DNA of 64,000 nt from Thiomicrorhabdus sp041583835 (GTDB lineage Bacteria; Pseudomonadota; Gammaproteobacteria; Thiomicrospirales; Thiomicrospiraceae), in NCBI RefSeq assembly GCF_041583835.1, contig NZ_JBFHFC010000010.1, positions 1-64,000 of the forward strand. The letters run 5' to 3'. The notes beneath the pieces are model-generated. The model did no database searches. It had not been told where the DNA came from and was given only the letters and a program-made list of their open reading frames with translations. Each line of letters begins with the position of its first letter. Position 1 is the first letter of the stretch. This document shows, in pieces, positions 42,518-50,790 of the stretch. The position numbers were made by a program, and so were the translations under genes.

Positions 42518-43381
42518 CTATACCGCCTCGATTGCAGGATATTTTTTATCTGAATTCAGCGGCTTCACTTTAAACAGGTCAGCGCGTCGTTCACTGGCTT
42601 TTAGGACCTTAAACTTCAAACCGTACAGCTCGATCTCTTCACCTTCGACTGGCACATGCCCCAACTCCAGAGCCAAAGTTCCACCGATGGTTTCGCTTTT
42701 GTCTGTCGGAACATCTACCTGGAAAAAGTCATTAAACGTATCCAGTGCCGTAATCGCTTTTACCGTATAAGCTCCACCGACATATTTCTGAATACAGCTG
42801 TCTTCATCAACATCGTGTTCATCTTCGATATTACCGACGATCTGTTCCAAAACATCTTCGATGGTTACCAATCCGGCCAACTCGCCGTATTCGTCAACCA
42901 CCAATGCCAAGTGATTGCGACTGGTCTTAAAATCGTGCAGCAACATGTTCAAACGTTTGCTTTCCGGAACGAACGTCGGTTCACGGTAAATCGCCTCCAA
43001 CTCTTCCTTGGTCTTTAATTCACCTTTAACCACGGCACGAAAAACGTCTTTGGCCAACAAAACGCCGACGATTCCACCCTGGTTACCTTCAATAACGGGG
43101 TATCGCGAATGCGACGTTTCCAACATCTGTTCTAAAATCACTTCCAAAGGTTCCGAGGCGTCCACCACCTCGATCTGCATCCTAGGAATCATAATATCCC
43201 TGACACGCGATTCAGAGACATTCAGCACCCCCTCAATCATCAATTTCGCATCCGAATCGATGACACCTTGAGACTGTGCATCCTTAATGACATCTAAAAG
43301 CTCTTCCCGACTCTCCGGTTCATCTGAAAATACCTTTCCAAGACGCTCTAACCACGAAGAGCCGCTACTACTGTCGCTCAT
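42518..43381 (-). CDS. corC: CorC/YbeX-type CBS-domain transporter-associated protein
   Basis: A 287-residue soluble protein: two CBS domains (about 65-195; MIPRMQIEVVDA and ALVVDEYGELAGLVTIEDVLEQ, shown here as landmarks only) and a C-terminal CorC_HlyC domain. Linked genetically to Mg/Co efflux in enterics. It is in the miaB-ybeZ-ybeY-corC-lnt operon. No membrane DUF21 part is present, as expected of the short form. Confidence 0.93.
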   Translation of the reverse strand: MSDSSSGSSWLERLGKVFSDEPESREELLDVIKDAQSQGVIDSDAKLMIEGVLNVSESRVRDIMIPRMQIEVVDASEPLEVILEQMLETSHSRYPVIEGNQGGIVGVLLAKDVFRAVVKGELKTKEELEAIYREPTFVPESKRLNMLLHDFKTSRNHLALVVDEYGELAGLVTIEDVLEQIVGNIEDEHDVDEDSCIQKYVGGAYTVKAITALDTFNDFFQVDVPTDKSETIGGTLALELGHVPVEGEEIELYGLKFKVLKASERRADLFKVKPLNSDKKYPAIEAV

Positions 43382-43420
43382 TAGCTTTTGTTACCTTCTG
43401 TTTTAAAAATTCTGTTTTGA

Positions 43421-43897
43421 TCACTCATCGTCTGCATAGGGATTGGCATAACCTAATCCTTGCATGATCTCGACCTCCAAGGCTTCCATCTCTTCCGCCT
43501 CGTCATCCTCTATATGGTCATAGCCTTGCAAATGCAAGGTACCGTGCACAATCATATGCGCCCAGTGTTCTTCTAAAGATTTATTCTGTTCCGCAGCTTC
43601 TTTCGCAACGACTTCCGCACAGATCACCAAATCACCCAAATAGGGCAATGCCTCGCCTAAATCCAATAAGCCCGGCGGGTTTTCAAACTCAAATGAAAGC
43701 ACATTGGTAGACTTATCCATGCCTCGATAATCACGATTAAGAGTACGACTCTCTTCCTCATCGACAATGCGTACGGTCAATTCATTTGCTTCATTAGCCA
43801 AGTCACCAACCAAACTGGCCTGAACCCACTCTTCGCACTGTTCTAATGTGGGAATCTTTTGGGGGTCAATTCCCCACTGCAAATCTACCTCAACCAT
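43421..43897 (-). CDS. ybeY: Endoribonuclease YbeY
   Basis: A 158-residue metal-dependent RNase for 16S rRNA 3' maturation and ribosome quality control. Zinc motif HGTLHLQGYDH with His118, His122 and His128. I start at ATG 43897 (second methionine), which has GGAGGCGAAA directly upstream; the ATG at 43912 sits on that Shine-Dalgarno's 5' side. Confidence 0.94.
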   Translation of the reverse strand: MVEVDLQWGIDPQKIPTLEQCEEWVQASLVGDLANEANELTVRIVDEEESRTLNRDYRGMDKSTNVLSFEFENPPGLLDLGEALPYLGDLVICAEVVAKEAAEQNKSLEEHWAHMIVHGTLHLQGYDHIEDDEAEEMEALEVEIMQGLGYANPYADDE

Positions 43898-43976
43898 TTT
43901 CGCCTCCGGCATTGCGCTTTAACATTTAAACTGTCTATCCAATCGATTTAAAATTATCCGCAACCGTCAAATCTTC

Positions 43977-44960
43977 TTAAGAAGATCGTGTCGAGTTAGC
44001 GGCGTTTTTACGATCGTATTGATCATAAGCCTTGACGATTTTCTGCACCAACGAGTGACGCACCACGTCTTTAGCCTGATAAAAAGTAAAGCCAATGTCT
44101 TCGACCCCTTCCAGCACCTCGATCACATGACGCAGACCGGATTTTTGGTGTTTCGGTAAATCACACTGGGTAATATCCCCGGTGATCACCGCCGTGGAAG
44201 AGAAGCCCATTCGGGTCAGGAACATCTTCATCTGTTCCGTGGTCGTATTTTGTGCCTCGTCCAGAATAATGAACGCCTCATTCAAAGTTCGCCCTCGCAT
44301 AAACGCTAACGGCGCCACTTCAATGACATTCTTTTCAATCAAACGTTCAACCGTTTCAAAGCCTAGCATTTCAAACAGGGCATCAAACAGCGGTCGCAAG
44401 TACGGATCAACCTTCTGGCTCAAATCCCCCGGCAAAAAGCCGAGTTTTTCACCCGCCTCAACAGCCGGACGCGTCAAAATAATACGTCGAACCTTTTCGT
44501 TCTCAAGCGCTTCGACGGCACACGCTACCGCTAAATAGGTTTTACCGGTTCCTGCAGGGCCGATACCAAAGTTGATATCGTACTGCTGAATCGACTCAAT
44601 ATACTGAGCCTGGTTCGCGTTTCGGGTTTTGATGACTTTACGACGCGTTTTGATCAATTTTTGATCCACTGTCATCGCCTGAACTTCATCCAACCCTAAA
44701 TCATGCAAAGCCAAGTGGACTTTTTGTGGATCCAACGTCTCCGCAGCCGTTTCTTCGTAAAGATCGCGCAATAACTGCTCGGCCTTGACCAAACGGTCAC
44801 CCAATCCGGTAACGGAAATCGTGAATCCGCGGGCATTGATCTCAACACCCAAGCGCAATTCAATCTGTTCCAAGTGTTCATTATGCCAACCAAATAAATT
44901 TTGTAGGCGTTCATTATCCTGAGGATAAAGATTAAATTGAATGGTGTGCAATGTTGTCAA
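43977..44960 (-). CDS. ybeZ: PhoH-like ATPase YbeZ
   Basis: A 327-residue PhoH-family P-loop NTPase. Walker A GPAGTGKT at 134-141 and Walker B IILDEAQN, with a KH-like N-terminal extension. Functions with YbeY in RNA metabolism in species studied. Start apparently TTG 44960. Separated from miaB by a hairpin, so expression may need read-through or its own promoter. Confidence 0.93.
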   Translation of the reverse strand: MTTLHTIQFNLYPQDNERLQNLFGWHNEHLEQIELRLGVEINARGFTISVTGLGDRLVKAEQLLRDLYEETAAETLDPQKVHLALHDLGLDEVQAMTVDQKLIKTRRKVIKTRNANQAQYIESIQQYDINFGIGPAGTGKTYLAVACAVEALENEKVRRIILTRPAVEAGEKLGFLPGDLSQKVDPYLRPLFDALFEMLGFETVERLIEKNVIEVAPLAFMRGRTLNEAFIILDEAQNTTTEQMKMFLTRMGFSSTAVITGDITQCDLPKHQKSGLRHVIEVLEGVEDIGFTFYQAKDVVRHSLVQKIVKAYDQYDRKNAANSTRSS

Positions 44961-44987
44961 TAGTGAATCTCGGAACTGAAAAATGAA

Positions 44988-45023
44988 AAAACGTTATTAT
45001 TTCAAATAAATAATAACGTTTTT
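44988..45023. terminator. AT-rich hairpin between miaB and ybeZ
   Basis: AAAAACGTTATTATT (44988-45002) pairs perfectly with AATAATAACGTTTTT (45009-45023) around a 6-base loop. It is inside the miaB-ybeZ-ybeY-corC-lnt run, so it acts as a partial terminator or attenuator rather than an operon end. Confidence 0.7.
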
Positions 45024-45071
45024 ATGAACATTAAATGACCCTCGGCGGTCAATTAAACAATTAAGCTAAGT

Positions 45072-46484
45072 TTACAACGCATGAAATTGAGGTGCAACGT
45101 GTTTATCCGCTTCCGGTGTCGCCACCAATTTTCCACGTAATGAATTAGGCAAAGCTTCAAGAATTTCTACATCCACAAACTGGCCGATTAATTCCGGCGA
45201 ACCTTCAAAATTCACTACTCGATTGTTCTCGGTACGACCGGCCACTTCGTTAAAGGCATTACGTGACAAGCGTTCAACCAGTACGCTCTGAACCGTACCG
45301 ATCATTCCGTCGCTAATTTCCGCAGTCTGCTTATTCAGCAATTCTTGCAGTGCGTACAAACGACGTTTTTTCTTTTCCATCGGCTCTTCATCGGGCAAAC
45401 TGGCTGCCGGAGTTCCTGGACGCGAACTGTAAATAAAGCTAAACGAACGATCATACTTAAGCTCTTCAACCAAAGCCAACGTCTCTTTGAAATCATCGCA
45501 AGTTTCTCCCGGGAAACCGATAATGAAGTCGCCAGACAAGCTCAAGTTAGGTCGCAAGGCTCTGATTTTACGGATCGTTGACTTATATTCCAACACCATG
45601 TGATTGCGCTTCATCAAAGCCAAAATACGGTCGGATCCCGACTGAATAGGTAAATGCAGATGCGACACCAACTCCGGAATCTCCGCATAACAATCGATAA
45701 TGCTTTGCGACATTTCATTTGGATGGGAGGTTGTGAAACGGATTCGGTCAATACCTTCCACCGCTCTAACCGCATGCATCAACACGGCTAAATCCGCAAT
45801 CTCGCCGTCCGGCATGACACCACGATATGCATTAACGTTTTGGCCAAGCAAATTTACTTCACGCACACCCTGCTCCGCCAAAGAGCGAATCTCGTGCATG
45901 ACATCCTCGAACGGACGGCTGACTTCTTCACCACGTGTATAAGGCACTACACAGAAAGTGCAATACTTTGAACACCCTTCCATCACCGATACCATCGCCG
46001 AAACGCCGCTGACTTCGGGCTCCGGCAAGTTATCGAACTTCTCGATTTCAGGAAACGAAATATCGATGACCGCTTTTTTCTTTTTGATGCTGTCGTCACC
46101 ACGCATATCCAAAGCTTGGTCGATCATGGCCGGCAAACGGTGTAACGTCTGCGGCCCGAAGATCACATCCACGCTCGGCGCACGCTGACGAATCACCTGC
46201 CCTTCCTGGGAAGCGACACAACCACCAACGCCAATGACGCGGTTCGGCTTTTTCTGCTTCCACTTCGCCCAACGCCCCAACTCGGAAAACACTTTTTCCT
46301 GAGCCTTCTCACGAACCGAACAGGTATTCATCAACACCACATCGGCATCTTCCGGTTCATCAACCAACTTTAAGCCATGAGTTTTTTCCAATAAACTCGC
46401 CATTTTGTCAGAATCGTATTCATTCATCTGACAACCGTAGGTAATAACGTAAAGTCCGCCAGTAAAAGGAGAGGTTTGCGACAT
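45072..46484 (-). CDS. miaB: tRNA-2-methylthio-N6-isopentenyladenosine synthase MiaB
   Basis: A 470-residue radical-SAM methylthiotransferase acting on A37 of tRNAs. N-terminal UPF0004 domain with auxiliary-cluster Cys18, Cys55 and Cys89. Radical-SAM CxxxCxxC at Cys171, Cys175 and Cys178. C-terminal TRAM domain. Length matches E. coli (474). First gene of the miaB-lnt run. Confidence 0.97.
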   Translation of the reverse strand: MSQTSPFTGGLYVITYGCQMNEYDSDKMASLLEKTHGLKLVDEPEDADVVLMNTCSVREKAQEKVFSELGRWAKWKQKKPNRVIGVGGCVASQEGQVIRQRAPSVDVIFGPQTLHRLPAMIDQALDMRGDDSIKKKKAVIDISFPEIEKFDNLPEPEVSGVSAMVSVMEGCSKYCTFCVVPYTRGEEVSRPFEDVMHEIRSLAEQGVREVNLLGQNVNAYRGVMPDGEIADLAVLMHAVRAVEGIDRIRFTTSHPNEMSQSIIDCYAEIPELVSHLHLPIQSGSDRILALMKRNHMVLEYKSTIRKIRALRPNLSLSGDFIIGFPGETCDDFKETLALVEELKYDRSFSFIYSSRPGTPAASLPDEEPMEKKKRRLYALQELLNKQTAEISDGMIGTVQSVLVERLSRNAFNEVAGRTENNRVVNFEGSPELIGQFVDVEILEALPNSLRGKLVATPEADKHVAPQFHAL

Positions 46485-46635
46485 ACTTGATTTCCGTGCT
46501 AAACAAAGATTTTATTACAAAGCTATGTAACTGAATATTATATAAAAATTAAGGTCGCGTATTCTAACACACTCAATGCAACATGTGAGCAAAAACCAAT
46601 TAATAACCAACTAAGAAAAACTCTTTCCAAAAAAC

Positions 46636-48306
46636 TTATTCACTCAACCTTTGTTTATCTGAATTTTTTAATAAATACTCCGCCTGCGAGGCATAATTTT
46701 TATAATCCTCAGGCACCTCATCCTGTTGCCGATACCAGAGCAAATATTGTCTCAAATCATAATAATTACTGTCCCTCACAGCATTATGAAATAAGTTCTG
46801 CATATTATCTCGAACTAAGTCGAGATAGAGTTCATTACCAGAAGCGTATTGAAAATACCCTACCTTTTCCTGCTCGGGAAACTGTTTATAGAAAAAAAGT
46901 CGATTTTTAAAATAATAAACTTCAAACGCACTCCAGGCTGATTGATAGCCATAACGCCAAAAAATCAAAACGAGCACTAATGCTCCCATGACAATAACCA
47001 CCTTAACAGCGCCATACAAATTGAAACTAAATTTGTATGTTTTGAGATGCGTGCCATAAAACAATAGGAATAAAGTTAATAAATAATGTGTCGCTGACAA
47101 TGAAAAAGGGTACGAAACTAAGGCTTGGACAACCAAAGGAGATAACAATCCAAATTGAATCAATAGGTGCTTACCCCCCTGTCTGTACCAGTTAACCAAT
47201 AACCCCAGGAAAGACAGTACAACACCCAACATGCCAACCAATCCCGTTTGAATGAACCAAAAAAGCAATTCATTATGCGGATGAGTAACTCGATATATAT
47301 CAAACCCGACAATACGGGGGTCATGCCATAAATTATGAACGGAAACATACTCTTGAAAAACTTTCGGGTAATTACCTATACCTATCCCAAACCAGATATT
47401 ATCTTGAAAAATAGACCAGCCCGTTTGATACAAAAACCAACGAACATCCGTTCCAAACACTACGTTAGCAAATTTATCATTAACCGAACTTCCTAGAACT
47501 GGCACAATCAAACCAATAACGACCCCAAAAATCGCTACAAACAACCAAATCCAAATGTCTTTTGATTCCTTTACAAGCTGGTCGCGTATAGCCCAAACAA
47601 CAAAGATCAAGCCTAAAATCAAACCCAACAGCCCCGAACGGGATCCACTATTTATTACAAGAAAGGCGCCCATTGCCACAAACAGGTAAATCGGTATTTT
47701 CAGCCAAACACTCAAACTAGAAAAACGTTTTTGAGACACTAAAAACAGTGACAGAACCTCGGTAAAAGCGATAAAGCTAGCAAACATATTCTTTTGCTGC
47801 AAGGAACCTAAGTAGCCTGATGATTTAATTATTAAAGGATAATACTCGGTAAAAACATATAGCACTCCAAACCGATCAAATCTTTGATCTAGCGCAATCA
47901 ACCCTTGCATAAAACCCAAAATGCATAAGGCATAAAAAAACCAAAACCAATGATTTTGCTTCCATTCGATTTGTAACAAACCTATAACAAAAGATAAACC
48001 GAACAGCATTGCCAAAGCTTGATATTTAAACTCTATCCAATCGGTTGTTTTAAATGATCCAACCAAAAGCAAAAGCAAAACACACAGCAGGAAAATGGCA
48101 GGTAACCTCGAAAATAGAACTCGACCCGAACTTATCGAGTAAAAGACCATCCAAAAAAGAAAACCTGTTAAGCCTATGTAAACACCCAAATTGGAGGGCG
48201 TAACTATTCCCGACTGTCCGCCAATATTGGGAACTGAAAACAAGCTCATATAGAAAATTGAAACTAATAAAAAAAGGCCTATTGAAAGAGTTTTCTTTTG
48301 AAACAT
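46636..48306 (-). CDS. PglL/Wzy-type O-oligosaccharyltransferase or O-antigen ligase
   Basis: A 556-residue inner-membrane protein with about 12 hydrophobic helices and a long periplasmic loop containing THPHNELLFWFIQTGL. That HPHNE-type motif is typical of Wzy_C/PglL-family proteins that transfer lipid-linked glycans to pilins or lipid A. The C-terminal ~120 residues are soluble. Its position directly after a pilin gene favours a pilin O-glycosyltransferase (PglL/TfpO class). WaaL activity remains possible. It is AT-richer than flanking genes. GAGAAGGTG precedes the ATG, and a terminator sits between it and the pilin. Confidence 0.8.
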   Translation of the reverse strand: MFQKKTLSIGLFLLVSIFYMSLFSVPNIGGQSGIVTPSNLGVYIGLTGFLFWMVFYSISSGRVLFSRLPAIFLLCVLLLLLVGSFKTTDWIEFKYQALAMLFGLSFVIGLLQIEWKQNHWFWFFYALCILGFMQGLIALDQRFDRFGVLYVFTEYYPLIIKSSGYLGSLQQKNMFASFIAFTEVLSLFLVSQKRFSSLSVWLKIPIYLFVAMGAFLVINSGSRSGLLGLILGLIFVVWAIRDQLVKESKDIWIWLFVAIFGVVIGLIVPVLGSSVNDKFANVVFGTDVRWFLYQTGWSIFQDNIWFGIGIGNYPKVFQEYVSVHNLWHDPRIVGFDIYRVTHPHNELLFWFIQTGLVGMLGVVLSFLGLLVNWYRQGGKHLLIQFGLLSPLVVQALVSYPFSLSATHYLLTLFLLFYGTHLKTYKFSFNLYGAVKVVIVMGALVLVLIFWRYGYQSAWSAFEVYYFKNRLFFYKQFPEQEKVGYFQYASGNELYLDLVRDNMQNLFHNAVRDSNYYDLRQYLLWYRQQDEVPEDYKNYASQAEYLLKNSDKQRLSE

Positions 48307-48321
48307 AACACCTTCTCAAAC

Positions 48322-48350
48322 GAAAAAAGCCCGCAAAAAGCGGGCTTTTA
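48322..48350 (-). terminator. Terminator between the pilin and PglL-like genes
   Basis: On the minus strand: AAAAGCCCGC, loop TTTTT, GCGGGCTTTTTT. It ends 16 bases before the PglL-like ATG, leaving little room for a separate promoter, so the downstream gene is probably expressed by read-through. Confidence 0.88.
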
Positions 48351-48376
48351 CTTAAAAAACCAAAGCTGCTAAAGGA

Positions 48377-48916
48377 CTATTTAAGCTCTTTACATAAAAT
48401 AAAGGCTGCTCCAGTTGCCGTATATGCAGCTGCAGTGCTGACATCAGCAGTACCACCACGAACAGTACCTGTGGTTGCAACGCCATCATCAAGCTTAGTG
48501 TCAATATTCGTTGCAATAGTATCTTCGATATTACTTGCACAAATCATAGCTTTATTAGGAATCATATTTGTTGCAGCAGCTGGTACATATTCAAACACAC
48601 CTTCAAGAGCATGCTCTGAACCTGTTGCCGTAGTTGATGTAGCCGGATCCCCAGTCAGAAACCCTTCCGTTCTTAAGTTATACCAAAATGCAGCATTCGT
48701 TGTACCTGGATAAACACCTTTACGGTCTCTATAAGCCCAATAAGCAGCTGCGATATTATCAAAATCAGCCGTTACACTTTTCACTTTCGAGTTTTCAATC
48801 AACTCTTGACCTTTCAAAACACCACCTAACAACAAACCGATGATGACCAATACAATCGCGATTTCCACCAAGGTGAAACCTTTTTGATTCTGTAGCTGTG
48901 CTTGTGTATTTTTCAT
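48377..48916 (-). CDS. Type IV pilin-like protein (major-pilin size)
   Basis: A 179-residue prepilin. Short basic leader cut after Gly13 (QKG|FTLVEIAIVLVIIGLLLGG), Phe+1 and Glu+5 as required for the prepilin peptidase and subunit assembly. Two cysteines near the end (Cys126, Cys175) could form the D-region disulfide of type IVa/pseudopilins. The C-terminal half is Thr/Ala/Ser-rich, a plausible O-glycosylation zone. Start ATG 48916 with AGAGGAAGAG upstream; the frame extends to 48982. No assembly ATPase or PilC is nearby. Confidence 0.88.
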   Translation of the reverse strand: MKNTQAQLQNQKGFTLVEIAIVLVIIGLLLGGVLKGQELIENSKVKSVTADFDNIAAAYWAYRDRKGVYPGTTNAAFWYNLRTEGFLTGDPATSTTATGSEHALEGVFEYVPAAATNMIPNKAMICASNIEDTIATNIDTKLDDGVATTGTVRGGTADVSTAAAYTATGAAFILCKELK

Positions 48917-48992
48917 TTTCTCTTCCTCTTGAAATTTGAAAAATTTAAAAACCTTAACTTTAGGTGTATTTAATAATAACAAAAGCGTTTCA

Positions 48993-49017
48993 CAAAAAAA
49001 GAGTAAAAGTTTTTTAC
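48993..49017 (-). terminator. Possible weak terminator after the histidine kinase
   Basis: Minus strand: GTAAAA-AAC-TTTTAC followed by TCTTTTTTTG. An AT-only stem with a T-run, 22 bases past the kinase stop codon. It would separate the kinase from the pilin transcript. Confidence 0.45.
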
Positions 49018-49038
49018 CCCATCAAAAATAAGTATTTA

Positions 49039-50121
49039 TCACAATTTTGGTATATTTCGCAAGGTTATTTTAAAAGACATCTTCTTTTCATGCTGTTCGA
49101 AACCAATTTCTCCACCAACCTGTTTAAGTAATTCTCTTGTCAAAAACAACCCCAATCCCATTCCACTTTTGCTGGTTGTCCAGAAAGGTTCGAACATCCT
49201 TTCAGACTTTAGCCTGGCATCTTCTTTCTGCAAACAGCTATTGATTCGAACTTGAACACCCTCGTCATTCTCATTAATTTCAATCCGCAATGGACAATCC
49301 CCAATAGGATGATCGCGGTAATTGCCCAAAATATTTTTAAACACCTCCAACAATAGAGGACGTGCAACCGCTACACTCCCATGTCCGTGCAGTTCCGCTT
49401 CTAACTGATACATGAACAGAACCTCTTCAATCAATTCATTCAAATCAAATCGCTCTGACTGATAAAACTCATGCAGCGGCTGATTCATTTGCCTAATCGT
49501 ATTTGTCGCTCGTCGAGCCATGACCGGTAGACTATCTTTTAACCGATTAACCAAACGCAACTTATCTACATCCTGTTCCAGCCCCGCAACCTGTTCACTC
49601 AACAATTTAATGAATTGCGCAATATTTTTTACTTCATGCTGTACAAACATTTGATAACGTTCCAAACGTTTTTGAGAATTTAAGATTTCAGCATGTTTAT
49701 GCTCAAGGTCCTGTTGCAAGATTTGAGTAAACGTCGTCATAATCAGGTCGAGCCAACTGCTTCGCTCACCACGATAGCGTGGCAATTCGAACGTCAACAA
49801 AAAATGCATATCGTCACTTTCCAACTCGAATTTCCGCTGAATTGCCGAACGGCGGCCATTATGCCCAAACGATTCGAATCGCTGCTCGCCAAACCAATCG
49901 ATACTGGCCTGCAATTGAAAAATTCCGGCTTTTTCGAGAATCGGCCACGCTTGGTCGAAAAAGTCCAACGCGTCTTGACCAACTTTTTGATTAAGTTCGT
50001 ATAGCTCGGCAATCGTACGGCTTAAACGCGAAGTTTGCTGATGTACGTAAAAAGCGACCCAAAGCAAAACCAGACCAAGCGTAATCAGACTTAGGGAAAA
50101 CCAATCGCTCAAAAAGCCCAT
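49039..50121 (-). CDS. Sensor histidine kinase, membrane-anchored
   Basis: A 360-residue kinase: one N-terminal membrane helix (about 7-26); a region of about 130 residues of unknown fold; a dimerisation helix with predicted phospho-acceptor His162 (FVQHEVKNIAQF); HATPase_c with N-box FKNILGNYRDH and G-box SGMGLGLFL. The HEVKN box resembles the HDLKN box of PrsK-type kinases. With a single TM helix and no large periplasmic domain, it likely senses an internal or membrane signal. Directly downstream of the response regulator. Confidence 0.88.
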   Translation of the reverse strand: MGFLSDWFSLSLITLGLVLLWVAFYVHQQTSRLSRTIAELYELNQKVGQDALDFFDQAWPILEKAGIFQLQASIDWFGEQRFESFGHNGRRSAIQRKFELESDDMHFLLTFELPRYRGERSSWLDLIMTTFTQILQQDLEHKHAEILNSQKRLERYQMFVQHEVKNIAQFIKLLSEQVAGLEQDVDKLRLVNRLKDSLPVMARRATNTIRQMNQPLHEFYQSERFDLNELIEEVLFMYQLEAELHGHGSVAVARPLLLEVFKNILGNYRDHPIGDCPLRIEINENDEGVQVRINSCLQKEDARLKSERMFEPFWTTSKSGMGLGLFLTRELLKQVGGEIGFEQHEKKMSFKITLRNIPKL

Positions 50122-50154
50122 TCATTCGTCCCTACATCTACCAAACAACTTAGA

Positions 50155-50763
50155 TCAAACCGATAAATTATCACGCTGAAGTCCGTATTTTTTAATCAGA
50201 TAATAAACATTTTCACGCTTAATCCCCAAACGTCTCGCCGTTTCGTGAACGTTAAATTGAGTTTCCGCCAACACCTGTTTGAGCAATTTTTCTTCAGCTT
50301 GATTACGAATAGATTTAACGCCTTCACCCACAAAGGCATCAATCTCAACCTTTTGAACACCTTCCTGCTCTTTTAGCTTTTGCGCCTGATCGTAAAACAA
50401 GAATGCCCTTTGCACGGAAAACAACAACGCATCTTGAGAAATCGGCTTTTCCAAGAAATCGAAAGCCCCCTGCTTGAGGGCTAAATAGGAAGTGGTCTGC
50501 ATATCTTGACCGGTGAGTACGAGTGTTTTAACTTGCGGCTGATAGGAACTTAACCAATCCAAAACGGCCAAACCTTCATCAGCCGTATGTTCATTGGGCG
50601 GCATCCCCATGTCAAGAATCACAACCTGAGGCGTTGCTTCTTTCAATGATTCAATCGCTTCCTTTCGAGAACACGCCTCCGTTATGACATAACCTTTTGT
50701 CTCCAACAAAAAGGAAACCATCCCCCTTATTGCCGGGTCGTCATCCACAATCAATATTTGCAT
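50155..50763 (-). CDS. Response regulator: receiver plus Fis-type helix-turn-helix
   Basis: A 202-residue regulator. Receiver domain with Asp7/Asp8, phospho-acceptor Asp51 (VILDMGMP) and Lys106 (FLEKPIS). A Fis-like HTH_8 occupies about 160-200 (NVHETARRLGIKRENVYYLIKKYGL). The sigma-54 AAA+ domain that normally lies between these in NtrC-family proteins is absent, as in PrrA/RegA/ActR. It can bind DNA but not activate sigma-54 by ATP hydrolysis. Start ATG 50763. Probably pairs with the adjacent kinase and controls this pilin locus. Confidence 0.88.
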   Translation of the reverse strand: MQILIVDDDPAIRGMVSFLLETKGYVITEACSRKEAIESLKEATPQVVILDMGMPPNEHTADEGLAVLDWLSSYQPQVKTLVLTGQDMQTTSYLALKQGAFDFLEKPISQDALLFSVQRAFLFYDQAQKLKEQEGVQKVEIDAFVGEGVKSIRNQAEEKLLKQVLAETQFNVHETARRLGIKRENVYYLIKKYGLQRDNLSV

Positions 50764-50790
50764 AATTAACTTTGTGCACCAAGGCAACGA

